A stretch of DNA of 64,000 nt from DATKFM01 sp963851215 (GCA_963851215.1 CAWKOG010000016.1:496001-560000), one strand, 5' to 3'. Positions 54,950 through 64,000 are shown, numbered from the stretch's first letter. Numbers and translations are program-made. The notes: a model not told the origin generated them from the letters alone.

Positions 54950-56254
54950 ATGACATCAAATGCTGCGGTATTTGCCGCCGATTATAGGAACAGTCCCTAT
55001 TGGTGGGAAGCCGCGCCACGACCCCGACTGGCAGAATCGTCGCTGCCGGCGCAGGCTGACGTCGCTGTTGTCGGCTCCGGCTACACCGGACTCTGCGCCG
55101 CCATCGAGACGGCGCGGGGCGGCCGCAGCACCTTGGTGCTCGACGCCGAGGATGCGGGCTGGGGTTGCAGCACCCGCAATGGCGGCCAGGTCAGCACCAG
55201 CTTCAAGCCGAGCTTCGAGGAGCTGGCGGCACTGCATGGCCGCGAGCGCGCTTTCGCCATCCTGAAGGAGGGCCACACCGCGCTGGACTGGCTCGACCAG
55301 TTCATCGCGGCGGAGAAGATCGATTGCGGTTTCGCCCGCGTCGGCCGCTTCCATGCCGCGCATAATCCCGCGCAATACGAGGCGCTGGCGCGCCGCCTGC
55401 AGAACCAGCCGAAGGGGTTGGAGGTGGAATGCCACATGGTGCCCCGCGGCGAGCAGCGCAGCGAACTGGGCAGCGATGTCTATTTCGGCGGCGCCGTGTT
55501 CGCGCGCCATGCGTCGTTGGATCCCGCGCTGTATCATCAGGGCCTGCTGGACCGCGCCATGGCCGCCGGCGCGGCTGTTCATCCGCGCACCCCCGTCACC
55601 GCCATCGATGGCGCACCCGGCAGCTTCCGCCTGACCACGCCCCGCGGCACGGTGCAGGCGCGCGAAGTGATCGTCGCCACCAACGGCTATACCGGCGGAC
55701 TGACCCCCTGGCTGCGCCGGCGCGTCATACCCATCGGCAGCTACATCATCGCCACCGAGGCGCTGGCGCCGGAATTGATGAAGCGGCTGATGCCCAGGAA
55801 CCGTGTCGTCAGCGATACGCGCAAGCTGGTGTACTACTACCGTGCTTCGCCCGATCAGCGGCGCATCCTGTTCGGCGGGCGCGTCGCCTACAAGGAGACT
55901 GATCCGAAGGTGAGCGCGCCGCGGCTGCACCAGGAACTGGCGCGGCTGTTTCCGGAATTGAAGGACACCAAGGTCAGCCATAGCTGGATGGGCTTCGTCG
56001 CCTACACCTTCGACACCATGCCCCATATCGGCCGGCGCGACGGCTTGCATTACGCCATGGGCTATTGCGGTTCGGGCGTTTCGCTGGCGAGCTATTTCGG
56101 CATGCGCCTGGGCCGCCAGGTGCTGGGCCTGAAGGATGGCGCGACGCCGCTGGACGGGCTGAGCTTTCCCGGACGGCCCTATTACTGGGGCAATCCCTGG
56201 TTCCTGGCACCCGCGATACGCTATTATCGCTGGCACGATCAGCAGAACAGATAA
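54950..56254 (+). CDS. FAD-dependent oxidoreductase, PuuB/DadA-like
   Basis: 434 residues. The DAO fold has VAVVGSGYTGLCAAIETARG (FAD-binding GxGxxG), CSTRNGGQVSTSFKPSFEEL, REVIVATNGYTGGLTPWLRR, and the end motif YAMGYCGSGVSLASYFGMRL. The N-terminal SPYWWEAAPRP and the STRNGG motif are typical of the gamma-glutamylputrescine oxidase group, which oxidises an amine with oxygen. The substrate is not established. No partner puu genes adjoin it, although a PuuD-like gene is 6 kb away. Confidence 0.8.
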   Translation: MTSNAAVFAADYRNSPYWWEAAPRPRLAESSLPAQADVAVVGSGYTGLCAAIETARGGRSTLVLDAEDAGWGCSTRNGGQVSTSFKPSFEELAALHGRERAFAILKEGHTALDWLDQFIAAEKIDCGFARVGRFHAAHNPAQYEALARRLQNQPKGLEVECHMVPRGEQRSELGSDVYFGGAVFARHASLDPALYHQGLLDRAMAAGAAVHPRTPVTAIDGAPGSFRLTTPRGTVQAREVIVATNGYTGGLTPWLRRRVIPIGSYIIATEALAPELMKRLMPRNRVVSDTRKLVYYYRASPDQRRILFGGRVAYKETDPKVSAPRLHQELARLFPELKDTKVSHSWMGFVAYTFDTMPHIGRRDGLHYAMGYCGSGVSLASYFGMRLGRQVLGLKDGATPLDGLSFPGRPYYWGNPWFLAPAIRYYRWHDQQNR

Positions 56255-56293
56255 CAAAGGCGTAAGCCTGTCCCGAGGGCCCTGAGACAGCCG

Positions 56294-58718
56294 ATGGCCG
56301 AGATCGATCGGGTTAGAACGGGACGATGCCGCCGAGGAGCTGGCGCGCCGCACGGCGATGCTGGATGCCGTCGGCTATGCCGCGACCCAGATCATCGGCG
56401 CCCAGGATTGGCGGCCGGGCATCCAGGAGCTGCTGGCGCGGCTGGGGGCGGCGACCGATGTCAGCCGGGTGTCGCTGTTCGAGGTGCATGACGGGCCCGA
56501 CGGGCGGCTCAGCGAAAGCTGCCGCTATGACTGGGCGGCGCCAGGCTATGCGACTCTGAGCGACGATCCCCGCTACAACAATATCTGCATCGTCGAGGAG
56601 GACGGGCGGCTCGACGACTGGTCGATGCGGCGCCAGGCCGGCGAAGTGATCCAGGCGACCTTGTCGGAAGTCACCGGCGAGAACCGGCGCATCTTCCAGG
56701 AGCAGCAGACCAAGGCCTTCGTCTCCGTGCCGATCCTGCTGCGAGACCGCTGGTGGGGCTTCCTCGGCTTCGACGATTGCGAGCATGAGCGCCACTGGAG
56801 CGAGCTGGAGATCGGCATCCTGAAGACCGCGGCGGCGCTGATTGCCGGCGCCATCGAGCGCACGGAATCCGACGAGCGCCTGCGCCTCTCCGAGCAGCGC
56901 TATGCGCTGGCGGCGCGCGGCGCCAATGACGGCCTCTGGGACCTGGATGTGGTCACCGGCCGCGCCTATTTCTCGCCGCGGCTGCACGAGATCCTCGGCC
57001 TGGCCGACGGTGCGCTCGGCCATTCGATCTCGGCGCTTCTGTCGCAATTCGACGCCGCGGACGTGACGGCGGCGCGGCGCTATTTCCGCCTGCGCTTTGC
57101 GTTGCAGCGGCGGAAGTTCCGCCTGGAGGGCCGGCAGCGCCTGCCGGACATGCCGGAGCGCTGGTTCGTCGCCCGCGGCATGATTGTCTATGATGACCAC
57201 GGCAAGCCGGTACGCATCGTCGGCTCGCTGCGCGATATCACCGACGTGAAGCTGGCCGAGGCCAAGCTGCGCACGCTATCGGATGACGCGCCGGTGCTGC
57301 TCTGCATGATCGACCAGCATGACCAGCTGGTGTTCGCCAACAGGGGCTTCCTGGATTTCTTCGGCCGCACGCTCGAGGACATGACCAATGGCGGCTGGGA
57401 CTGGAAGAAGGACGTGCATCCCGATGACCTGGCGCGCACCAGCCATCTCTATCAGCAGGCCATGGCGCGGCAGGAGGATGTGGCGTTCGAGCATCGCGTC
57501 CGTCGCCATGACGGCGAGTACCGCTGGGTGCATGAAACCGAGGTGGCGCGCTTCAGCCCTGACGGCGTCTTCACCGGCTTTGTCGGCGCGCTCACCGACA
57601 TCACCGCCCGCAAGGAAGCGGAGACGGCACTGCGGCGCAGCGAGGCCCGCGTGCGCTCGATCCTCAACACCGCCATGGATGCCATCGTCACGACAGACGA
57701 TACCGGCTGCCTGGTCGGCCTCAACCCGGCGGCAGCGCGCATGTTCGGCCTGGACGAGGACGCGTCCCTCGGCAAGCCGATCGGCGACCTGATCGTGCCG
57801 CAGCATCTGCGCCAGGCCCATACCGACGGCATGAAGCGCTACATGGCCACCGGCAAGCCCCATGTGCTGGGACAGCTCATCGAGCTGGAGGCGCAGCGCG
57901 CCGACGGATCGGTCTTCCCGGTGGAACTGACGGTGACCGAGGTGCCGCTGCCCGAGGGCCGGCTGTTCACTGCCATCATCCGCGACATCAGCGAGCGCAA
58001 GAAATTCCAGCAGCAGCTTGCCGACGGCGACCGCCAGCGCGCCGTGCTGGCGCGGCATTTCTCGCCCAACATGGTGGACGAGCTGATGCGCAGCGGCGGC
58101 AAGCTGGATACCGTGCGCACCCAGACCATCGGCGTGCTGTTCGCCGACATCTTCAACTTCACCGCCACCAGTTCCGCCATGCCGCGGAACGAGGTGATCG
58201 AGCTGCTGCGCCAATTCCATGCCCTGGTGGAGGAAGCGGTGTTCGGCCATCACGGCACCCTGGACAAATATATCGGCGACGGCGTGATGGCGACCTTCGG
58301 CACGCCCTGGCCCGGCCCCCATGACGCGGCGAATGCGCTGGCCTGCACCCGCTGCCTGGTGCGCGGCCTGAACCGCTGGAACGGCGAACGGGCCAAGGCG
58401 GGCCTGCGGCCGATCCGCATCGGCGTCGGCCTGCATTACGGCGAGGCGACCCTGGGCAATGTGGGCAGCGCGCGCCGGTTCGAGCATACGGTGATCGGCG
58501 AGACGGTGAACCTGGCCAGCCGCTTCGAGGGGCTCACCCGCACGCTCGACACAGCGATCCTGGTCAGCGACGCCGTGATCGAAACCGTCAAGCGGGATGG
58601 CGGCGCCGATCTGCTGCAGGGCTTCGTGCGGATGGGCAGCCACACTATCCGCGGCCACCGCGAGCCGGTGGAACTCTGGGGCCTGTCGGCGGTGACGCTG
58701 CAGGAAGCGGACAAGTAG
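56294..58718 (+). CDS. GAF-PAS-PAS-PAS class III cyclase (frameshift near the start)
   Basis: ATG 56294 reads MAEIDRV. Removing one T of GGTTAGAAC near 56313 gives MAEIDRVERDDAAEELARRT and joins the long frame to 58718 (about 807 residues, span 3n+1). Without that repair the first usable ATG is 56358. Domains are GAF about 35-195, three PAS units at about 200-330, 335-455 and 455-590, and a cyclase at 605-780 with FADIFNFT, KYIGDGVMATFG and HTVIGETVNLASRFEG (metal, base and transition-state residues present). It is soluble and probably makes cAMP or cGMP in response to a bound small molecule. Confidence 0.8.
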
Positions 58719-58799
58719 CGCGGACTCCGGCGGCACGCCGGTGTAACATTGCGCCGCTGATTCATGGCTTGTTAATCCCGCGGTGGCTTTGATTTCCCG

Positions 58800-59267
58800 A
58801 TGATCCCAGGGCGAGTCCGCACGGTGTTGATGCTTGCGGCGCTGGCGCTGTTCACGGCGGCCCAGGGCGCCATGGCCTGCGCCAAGCCGGAGGATCTTCC
58901 GCCCTTGCAGACGCGGGCGTTTCAGACCGAGCTGATGGTGTCGGCGCTGAGTTGCGGCGAGTTGGCGCGCTACAACAAGTTCGTCAGCGATTTTAGGCCG
59001 CAGCTGGTCAGCGACGGCAAGGCGCTGCAGGCCTATTTCAGGCGCGAGCATGGCAGCCAGGCTGCGGCGAAGACCGACAAATTCATCACCCAGCTCGCCA
59101 ATATGGCCTCGCAGCGCAGCTCACGCGACAAGAACGCCTTCTGCGCCGCGACGAAGAAGCTCTATGGCGAAGTACTGGCGCTGAAGCGGCCGGCGGAGCT
59201 GACGTCGTTTGTGGCGAAACAGGCCGCGCCGGTGCTGCCGGGCGTGGCGCGTTGCGCGGCGAATTGA
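58800..59267 (+). CDS. Secreted Cys-containing protein, unknown function
   Basis: 155 residues with a signal peptide (about 1-26, VLMLAALALFTAAQGAMA). The mature part is mostly helical and basic, with Cys in MACAKPE, LSCGELARY, FCAATKKLY and RCAAN; two disulfides are likely. It ends 11 bp from the convergent OmpA gene. No family is recognised. Confidence 0.6.
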   Translation: MIPGRVRTVLMLAALALFTAAQGAMACAKPEDLPPLQTRAFQTELMVSALSCGELARYNKFVSDFRPQLVSDGKALQAYFRREHGSQAAAKTDKFITQLANMASQRSSRDKNAFCAATKKLYGEVLALKRPAELTSFVAKQAAPVLPGVARCAAN

Positions 59268-59278
59268 GACTCCAGCGT

Positions 59279-60253
59279 TCAGATCATGTCGATCGTGACG
59301 CGGCGGTTCTGGGCTTCCTTGACGCCGTCGCCGGTGGGGACGAGGGGCTGGGCTTCGCCGCGCCATTGCACGACGATCTCGCCCTCGGCGATGCCATCGC
59401 CGATTAGCGCCGCCGCGACGCTCTGCGCCCGGCGCTGGGACAGGTTCTCGTTGTAGGCTTGCGAACCCGAGGTGTCGGTATGGCCGGTGACCGTGATCTT
59501 GCAGGAGCCTGACTGCCGCGCCGCGCTCGCCGCCAGGCCGATGATGTTCATGGCCTCAGGCGTCAGCTCGGCGCTGTCGAATTCGAAGAACACGATGTAG
59601 TTGCCGCATTGCGGCGCCTGGGACACCGGCTCGGGCGCGGGTTCCGGCGCGGGCGCCGCTTCCGCCGCCCGGCCTGGCTGCCACAACGTGACACGCACGC
59701 CCGCCAGGATGGTGTGATTGGTAAGCTCGTCGTCGAGATCCAAGCCCAGGGGATCGGAATGGAGACCGGCCGTGCCGAGATAGCGGTAATCGATGAAGGG
59801 CTCGACCCAGTCATTGACCTCGAAGCTCATGCCGGCGATGCCCTGGTAGGCGAAGGCCCATTCGCTGTCGTTGGCCATCTCCGTATTCACGGCACCCAGG
59901 CCGGCGCCGATATAGGGTTCAAGGAAGGTGCCGGTTTCCAGGTCATAGAGCAGGTTGGCCATCGCGCTCCAGGTCTTGGTATTGGCGCTGATGCCGTTGA
60001 TGTCGCCGTCATTGAACCGGTAACCGCCCTCAAGTTCGGCGCGCAAACCGTTGCCGAAGCGGGCGCCGATGGTGCCGATGCCGGCCCAGCCGATGTCGCT
60101 GTCCAGCTCGTTGCCGGCCGAGAGATCGAGATCGTTGGCGAAATTGATGCCGGCGCCGGCGCCGAGATAGAGGCCAGGCTCGTCGGCTTTCGCCGCATCG
60201 ATGCTGAGAACCATTGCCAGGGCCGATAGCGCCAGGAAGAAATGGGTCTTCAT
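59279..60253 (-). CDS. OmpA-family outer-membrane protein
   Basis: 324 residues. The signal peptide covers about 1-23 (ending SIDAAKA). An eight-stranded barrel of the OmpA/surface-antigen type fills about 24-200 (LYLGAGAGINFANDLDLS, ALGVRVTLWQ-like last strand). A Pro/Ala/Glu linker follows, and the peptidoglycan-binding OmpA domain ends the protein (FFEFDSAELTPEAMNII, TVTGHTDTSGSQAYNENLS, QRRAQSVAAAL), with the Asp and Arg that bind diaminopimelate. It links outer membrane and cell wall. AAGGGGG precedes the ATG. It is divergent across a 279-bp gap from msrA, which also reads minus but lies beyond that gap. Confidence 0.9.
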   Translation of the reverse strand: MKTHFFLALSALAMVLSIDAAKADEPGLYLGAGAGINFANDLDLSAGNELDSDIGWAGIGTIGARFGNGLRAELEGGYRFNDGDINGISANTKTWSAMANLLYDLETGTFLEPYIGAGLGAVNTEMANDSEWAFAYQGIAGMSFEVNDWVEPFIDYRYLGTAGLHSDPLGLDLDDELTNHTILAGVRVTLWQPGRAAEAAPAPEPAPEPVSQAPQCGNYIVFFEFDSAELTPEAMNIIGLAASAARQSGSCKITVTGHTDTSGSQAYNENLSQRRAQSVAAALIGDGIAEGEIVVQWRGEAQPLVPTGDGVKEAQNRRVTIDMI

Positions 60254-60532
60254 CTGAAACCCCCTTCGGCAAAATCTTCGCGCGCGGCAAGAAGTATCAA
60301 CGGTGGGCGCGCAGTCTTAACAATCGGTTTACGGTCCAGGGCGTTGCGGAGCCTGCCGGAACGTGGAAATGAGCCTAAACGGTTGAAGCCACGCTATCCG
60401 TGGCAATCCCGGAGTATGAGTTAAGCGCCGCCGGTTCGGCATTAGAACTATGCTTTATTATGCTACGAGAGCGGGCCGATGCCTAATCACGATAGCGTTC
60501 GCGCGAAGGACCGGGCCGGGTCCCGTTAATAC

Positions 60533-61030
60533 CTAGACCGCTTCGGCCGCCGCCGACCACACATGGCAGGCCGGCGCGATGCCGCGCTTCTCGAAATATT
60601 GCTGGTGATAATCCTCGGCCATGTAGAACACAGGCGCCGGCACAATCTCCGTCACAACGGGCCTGCGGAACCTGCCGGGCTTGGCCAGCCGCTCCTTCGA
60701 CGCCTTGGCGATCTTCTCCTGTTCCGGGCCATGGGTGAAAATGGCCGTGCGGTACTGGCTGCCATAGTCGGGTCCCTGCCGGTTGAGCTGGGTCGGATCA
60801 TGCAGGTCCCAGAACACGTCCAAGAGCTGCTCATAACTGATCTTGGCGGGGTCAAACTCCACGGTCACCGCCTCGGCATGGCCGGTGCGGCCGGAGCAGA
60901 CTTCCTTGTAAGTGGGGTTTTCCGTATTCCCGCCGGTGTAGCCGACCACCGTCGCCAGCACGCCCGGCATTTGCCGGAACGCGGATTCCACGCCCCAGAA
61001 GCAGCCGGCCGCGAATGTTGCTCTTTCCAT
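60533..61030 (-). CDS. msrA: Peptide methionine sulfoxide reductase A
   Basis: 165 residues from ATG 61030 (AGGAGG 6 bases before; the ATG at 61033 lies too close). The catalytic Cys is in FAAGCFWG (Cys10), followed by VVGYTGG and FWDLHDPTQLNRQGPDYGSQ. MsrA reduces methionine-S-sulfoxide in proteins or free form, with thioredoxin as reductant. It is 78 bp downstream of the deaminase gene on the same strand. MsrB is not in the window. Confidence 0.9.
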   Translation of the reverse strand: MERATFAAGCFWGVESAFRQMPGVLATVVGYTGGNTENPTYKEVCSGRTGHAEAVTVEFDPAKISYEQLLDVFWDLHDPTQLNRQGPDYGSQYRTAIFTHGPEQEKIAKASKERLAKPGRFRRPVVTEIVPAPVFYMAEDYHQQYFEKRGIAPACHVWSAAAEAV

Positions 61031-61108
61031 CATGCACCTCCTGCGAGGCTCTATATGGTGCCGCCCATTTCGCGCGCCAATCAACCACCTTCAGGAACGC
61101 GTGATCGG

Positions 61109-61588
61109 CTAGGGCCGGCGGGCGCGGAAGAATTCTTTCAGCAGATCTCCAGCCTCGCTCTCCCGGATACCGCCATAGATCTCCGGCCGGTGGTGGCAGG
61201 TGGGCTGTTCGAAGATATGCGGCCCATGGTCGACGCCGCCGCCCTTGGGATCGTAGGCGCCGTAGTAAACCCGGCGCAGTCGGGCGAAGGCGATCGCCTG
61301 GGCGCACATGGGGCAGGGTTCGAGCGTGACATAGAGATCCACGACCGGCAGGCGCGCGGAAGCACCGGCGGCCGCGGCCGCGCGCAGCACCAGCAGTTCC
61401 GCATGGGCGGTGGGATCATGCAGCTCCTCGACCCTATTGCCGGATACGGCCAGCACCTGGCCGCTGGCGCTGTCCACCAGCACGGCGCCGATGGGCACTT
61501 CGCCCCGCGCGCCGGCGCGGACCGCCTCGGCCAGGGCCAGAGTCATGGGGTCGGCATTTTTCGCCGCTTTTGGAAGGGCTTCGCTCAT
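61109..61588 (-). CDS. Nucleoside/tRNA deaminase, CDA superfamily
   Basis: 159 residues from ATG 61588 (GGAACGGAAG upstream); a longer open frame extends to 61861 but lacks support. Zinc ligands are visible in DPTAHAELLVLR (HAE at 62-64) and LEPCPMCAQAIAF (91-97). The sequence resembles TadA (adenosine-34 of tRNA) and guanine-deaminase-like enzymes; the extended C-terminus (GGVDHGPHIFEQPTCHHRPE) suits the latter or a free-standing nucleoside deaminase. The substrate is not certain. Confidence 0.75.
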   Translation of the reverse strand: MSEALPKAAKNADPMTLALAEAVRAGARGEVPIGAVLVDSASGQVLAVSGNRVEELHDPTAHAELLVLRAAAAAGASARLPVVDLYVTLEPCPMCAQAIAFARLRRVYYGAYDPKGGGVDHGPHIFEQPTCHHRPEIYGGIRESEAGDLLKEFFRARRP

Positions 61589-61702
61589 GCTTCCGTTCCT
61601 ACCATCCCGGCCGGTGCCGCCGCCATATTGCCGCCTTGAGGATTTGTTAAGATTTTGCTGTAGGATGCGTTCTACCGTCCACATATACGATAGTTCATTA
61701 TT

Positions 61703-62626
61703 ATGAGTGATATTCCCGAACTTTTGATGCCCGAGGGGCGTCCGGCGCTTTTGGATGGCGGCATGGGCCGCGAACTGCGCAATCGCGGCGTTCCGATCCT
61801 TGACACCATCTGGTCGGCCAATGCGTTGTTGGTCGCCAAGGACTCGGTCCTGCAGGTCCACAAGGACTACATCGCCGCCGGCGCCGACATCATCACCACC
61901 AACACCTACGGCATCATCCGCAGCGAGCTGAAGAAAGAGGGCATCGAGGACAAGTTCGTTGAGCTGAACCGCCTGGCGGGCAAGCTGGCGATCACCGCCA
62001 GCCGCAGCTCGGAAGAAGGCGTGGCCGTCGCCGCCTCCCTGCCCCCGCTCCGTGGCAGCTACCGACCCGATCTCGTGGGCAAGTTCGATGAGATCGTGCC
62101 CCTCTACCGCGAGCAGGCGGAGATCCTGGAACCCTATTGCGATCTCTTCATCTGCGAGACCATGTCATCGGGCGAAGAGGCGCGGGCCGCCGCCACCGCC
62201 GCCGCCGAATTCGGCCGGCCGGTCTGGGTGTCCTTCACCCTGCATGAGGACAAGTCCGGCAAGCTGCGCAGCGGCGAGACCATCGCCGAAGCGGCGGCAA
62301 AGCTGAAGGACCTGCCGGTGTCCGGCATACTGGCCAATTGCGCCGCGCCCGAGAGCATCGACGCCGCCATGCCCGAGCTGGCCAAGCTGGGCAAGGTCGC
62401 CGGCGGCTATGCCAACACCTTCCAGGACGTGCCCAAGGATTGGGTGATGGACGGCAAGAAGCCCACCGACGGGCTTTTGAAATTGCGCGAGGACCTGGAC
62501 CCGGAGCATTATGCCGTCCATGCCAAGGCATGGCTGGCTGCGGGCGCCCGCGTCATCGGCGGCTGCTGCGGCACCGGGCCGGCCCATATCGCCCGCCTCA
62601 AGCAACTGATCGAGAGCAAGAAGTGA
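61703..62626 (+). CDS. Homocysteine S-methyltransferase family protein
   Basis: 307 residues. The barrel shows LLDGGMGRELRNRGV, ADIITTNTYGI and LEPYCDLFICETMSSGEEAR, then the zinc Cys motif GARVIGGCCGTGPAHIARL near the C-terminus, with one Cys earlier in ILANCAAPE, as in the MmuM/MetH N-domain group. It transfers a methyl group from S-methylmethionine or another donor to homocysteine. No clear ribosome site precedes the ATG. The GTG start of the next gene overlaps its stop (GTGA), so the two are co-expressed. Confidence 0.85.
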   Translation: MSDIPELLMPEGRPALLDGGMGRELRNRGVPILDTIWSANALLVAKDSVLQVHKDYIAAGADIITTNTYGIIRSELKKEGIEDKFVELNRLAGKLAITASRSSEEGVAVAASLPPLRGSYRPDLVGKFDEIVPLYREQAEILEPYCDLFICETMSSGEEARAAATAAAEFGRPVWVSFTLHEDKSGKLRSGETIAEAAAKLKDLPVSGILANCAAPESIDAAMPELAKLGKVAGGYANTFQDVPKDWVMDGKKPTDGLLKLREDLDPEHYAVHAKAWLAAGARVIGGCCGTGPAHIARLKQLIESKK

Positions 62627-63333
62627 GCACTCCCGTCATCGGCATCACCCTGGATAGCGAAGGCCCCGGCGGCTATTCCAAGTTGCCCTGGTATGCGCTG
62701 CGGCAGAATTACTGCGACGCCGTGGTGCGCGCCGGCGGGCTGCCGATCCTGCTGCCCCATGAGCCGGAGCAAGCAGCCGCGTACCTGAAAAAGATCGACG
62801 GCCTGCTGATCACCGGCGGCGCTTTCGACGTGGACCCCTCGATCTTCGGCGCCAGCAACCGGCATCCGACCGTCAAGACCAAGGACCGCCGCACCGCATT
62901 CGAGATCGCGATCACCAAGGGCGCGATCGAGCAGGACATGCCCGTGCTCGGCATCTGCGGCGGGCAGCAGCTCCTGAATGTCATACTCGGCGGCACGCTG
63001 ATCCAGCATATCCCGGAAGAGGTTCCCGGCGCCCTGGCCCATGAGCAGCCGAACCCGCGCACCGAGGCCGGCCATGCGGTCAATCTCATGCCGGACACGC
63101 GCCTGCATCAGATCTGCGAGTCCGGGCATCTGCAGGTCAACAGCGCCCACCATCAGGCGGTGAAGGATGTGGGGCCCGACGTGATTGTCGATGCAGTTGC
63201 GCCCGACGGCGTGATCGAAGGCATCGAGCATCCCGGCCGGAAGTTCTGCATCGGCGTGCAGTGGCACCCCGAATACGACATCAGCGAAGGCGACGCGCGC
63301 ATCTTCGACGCGTTCATTGATGCCTGCCGGTAG
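62623..63333 (+). CDS. Class I glutamine-amidotransferase-like hydrolase (PuuD-like)
   Basis: 236 residues from GTG 62623. The catalytic Cys is in MPVLGICGGQQLLNVILGGT (about residue 111), and the His-Glu pair is in GVQWHPEYD. PuuD-type enzymes hydrolyse gamma-glutamyl-gamma-aminobutyrate in putrescine breakdown. Most family members have ICRG at the nucleophile elbow; here it is ICGG. It is translationally coupled to the homocysteine methyltransferase, an unusual partner, so the true gamma-glutamyl substrate is open. Confidence 0.8.
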   Translation: MSTPVIGITLDSEGPGGYSKLPWYALRQNYCDAVVRAGGLPILLPHEPEQAAAYLKKIDGLLITGGAFDVDPSIFGASNRHPTVKTKDRRTAFEIAITKGAIEQDMPVLGICGGQQLLNVILGGTLIQHIPEEVPGALAHEQPNPRTEAGHAVNLMPDTRLHQICESGHLQVNSAHHQAVKDVGPDVIVDAVAPDGVIEGIEHPGRKFCIGVQWHPEYDISEGDARIFDAFIDACR

Positions 63334-63370
63334 TTCTCAAGTAACCTCACTGGAAGTTTCGCATTCCTAG

Positions 63371-63453
63371 ATTTCTTGTCCCGCGAAAGCGGGAGCCCAG
63401 GAGAAGCAGTGCGCTCTGCAGCCCTGGATCCCCGCTTTCGCGGGGAAAGAAAT
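63371..63453. repeat. Palindromic intergenic repeat (CCCGCGAAAGCGGG type)
   Basis: The left arm ATTTCTTGTCCCGCGAAAGC+GGGAGCCCAGG (63371-63401) pairs with CCCTGGATCCCCGCTTTCGC+GGGGAAAGAAAT (63422-63453). Each arm also holds an internal CCGCGAAAGCGG palindrome. It fills the gap between the convergent GATase and HxlR genes and may act as a bidirectional transcription stop. Confidence 0.75.
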
Positions 63454-63479
63454 CTCAGGCTAAGGGCGCGTGAATTTTT

Positions 63480-63824
63480 CTAAGCCGCGTTCCGCCGCTT
63501 CAGCTTCAGTCCCACTTCCATGATCGCGCCGATGGCCGGCACGAATTCGCGGCCGAGATCGGTCAGCGCATACTCCACCGACGGCGGCGAGGTGGGCATC
63601 ACGCGGCGGGTGATCACGCCTTTCTTCTTCAGCTCCCGCAGCCGCGCGCTCAGCACCTTGGCGGAGATCGGCGGAATATCCGATCGCAGCTCGCCGAAGC
63701 GGCGCGGGCCGGCGCTCAAGTACCATATCACATTCGGCGTCCAGGCGCCGCTCAGCAGCGCCATGCATTCCGTCAGCGGGCATCCGGGCAGCGGCACCCG
63801 GTTCTTGCGCAGCTTCAAGGCCAT
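63480..63824 (-). CDS. HxlR-family transcriptional regulator
   Basis: 114 residues from ATG 63824. Single HxlR winged helix: CPLTECMALLSGAWTPNVIW with the redox/ligand-linked Cys, RRFGELRSDIPPISAKVLSA as recognition helix, and VEYALTDLGREFVPAIGAIM. It is divergent from the gene starting at 63941 with a 116-bp shared region, so it probably represses or senses for that gene. Confidence 0.85.
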   Translation of the reverse strand: MALKLRKNRVPLPGCPLTECMALLSGAWTPNVIWYLSAGPRRFGELRSDIPPISAKVLSARLRELKKKGVITRRVMPTSPPSVEYALTDLGREFVPAIGAIMEVGLKLKRRNAA

Positions 63825-63859
63825 GATGATTCCGATTACCAAATGGAAACCTGAAAATG

Positions 63860-63879
63860 TAGGTTACCATTGGTTACGA
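63860..63879. promoter_or_regulatory. Candidate HxlR operator
   Basis: TAGGTTACCATTGGTTACGA is an imperfect inverted repeat (TTACC-ATT-GGTTA) in the 116-bp divergent region; another related word, TTACCAAATGG, lies at 63837-63847. The symmetry fits the dimeric HxlR regulator next door, but this is only a guess from the sequence. Confidence 0.4.
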
Positions 63880-63940
63880 CATATACAACTGATATCGCCG
63901 ATGCCACATTTGGCTTCTATGCCATCAACAGGAGCCGCAT

Positions 63941-64000
63941 ATGAGCCGCAGGAACGAAGCCGTCAGCCGTCTAGGCATCGAGCAGCCGATCATCCAAGGG
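63941..64000 (+). CDS. Start of probable nitronate monooxygenase (cut by window end)
   Basis: 20 codons from ATG 63941 (AGGAG 7 bases upstream) read MSRRNEAVSRLGIEQPIIQG. The LGIEQPIIQG segment is the usual N-terminus of the FMN-dependent 2-nitropropane dioxygenase/nitronate monooxygenase barrel, but only the first strand is in the window. It is divergent from the HxlR gene. Confidence 0.6.
   Translation, partial: MSRRNEAVSRLGIEQPIIQG

Overview
The window is a gene-dense, GC-rich stretch of chromosome. The gene families present (panBC, LeuA, UbiD, AMP nucleosidase, ExoVII large subunit, DUF4170 and DUF3137 proteins, a B12-type radical SAM enzyme resembling hopanoid methylases, OmpA-type porin, several class III cyclases and chemoreceptors) point to an alphaproteobacterium, probably Rhodospirillales in the broad sense. 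This placement is inferred from gene content and codon style, not from a marker-gene search. No rRNA, tRNA, CRISPR array, plasmid origin or complete transposase was found.

Layout. 0-5.7 kb: a zinc-ribbon-like gene fragment, a small membrane protein, an RlmI-type rRNA methyltransferase, a secreted gamma-glutamyltransferase and the panB-panC pair. 5.8-15.8 kb: VanW/glycosyltransferase-like protein, PLP aminotransferase, TPR-2OG oxygenase-like protein, a cyclase-MarR fusion, a duplicated DUF4170 protein and a group of unknown membrane, lipoprotein and Cys-rich proteins. 16-24.6 kb: ubiD, PH-like membrane protein, B12 radical SAM enzyme, leuA, DUF3137 protein and amn. 25.0-30.7 kb: a five-gene, translationally coupled Mla/Mce-like lipid transport operon headed by a Cache-GAF-cyclase-like sensor and flanked by two copies of the 3' end of amn. 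31-34.6 kb: an acquired-looking FAD oxidoreductase/HxlR pair, then a low-GC segment bounded by a 21-bp direct repeat. 34.6-43.7 kb: a second gamma-glutamyltransferase, DUF4166, GNAT, PmbA/TldD, an ion-channel-like protein, and a lipid or envelope group (geranylgeranyl-reductase-like, diacylglycerol kinase-like, LpxH-like phosphoesterase, glycosyltransferase). 43.9-48.8 kb: two chemoreceptor genes around a di-haem peroxidase-cupredoxin fusion. 48.8-64 kb: M23 peptidase, xseA, purD, three tandem secreted paralogues, a PuuB-like oxidase, a GAF/PAS cyclase, an OmpA protein, msrA, a deaminase, a homocysteine methyltransferase/GATase pair, and an HxlR regulator divergent from the start of a probable nitronate monooxygenase.

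A major caveat is that at least 15 otherwise well conserved reading-frame breaks are visible, 13 of them repaired by removing a single base. They hit housekeeping genes such as xseA, so most are probably sequence or assembly errors rather than biology. I annotate those genes as full spans and name the break points.

The strongest candidate for something undescribed is the 25.0-30.7 kb operon. Both its cyclase-homology domain and its ABC ATPase lack the usual catalytic residues, yet they are embedded in an apparently coherent phospholipid-transport-type operon.
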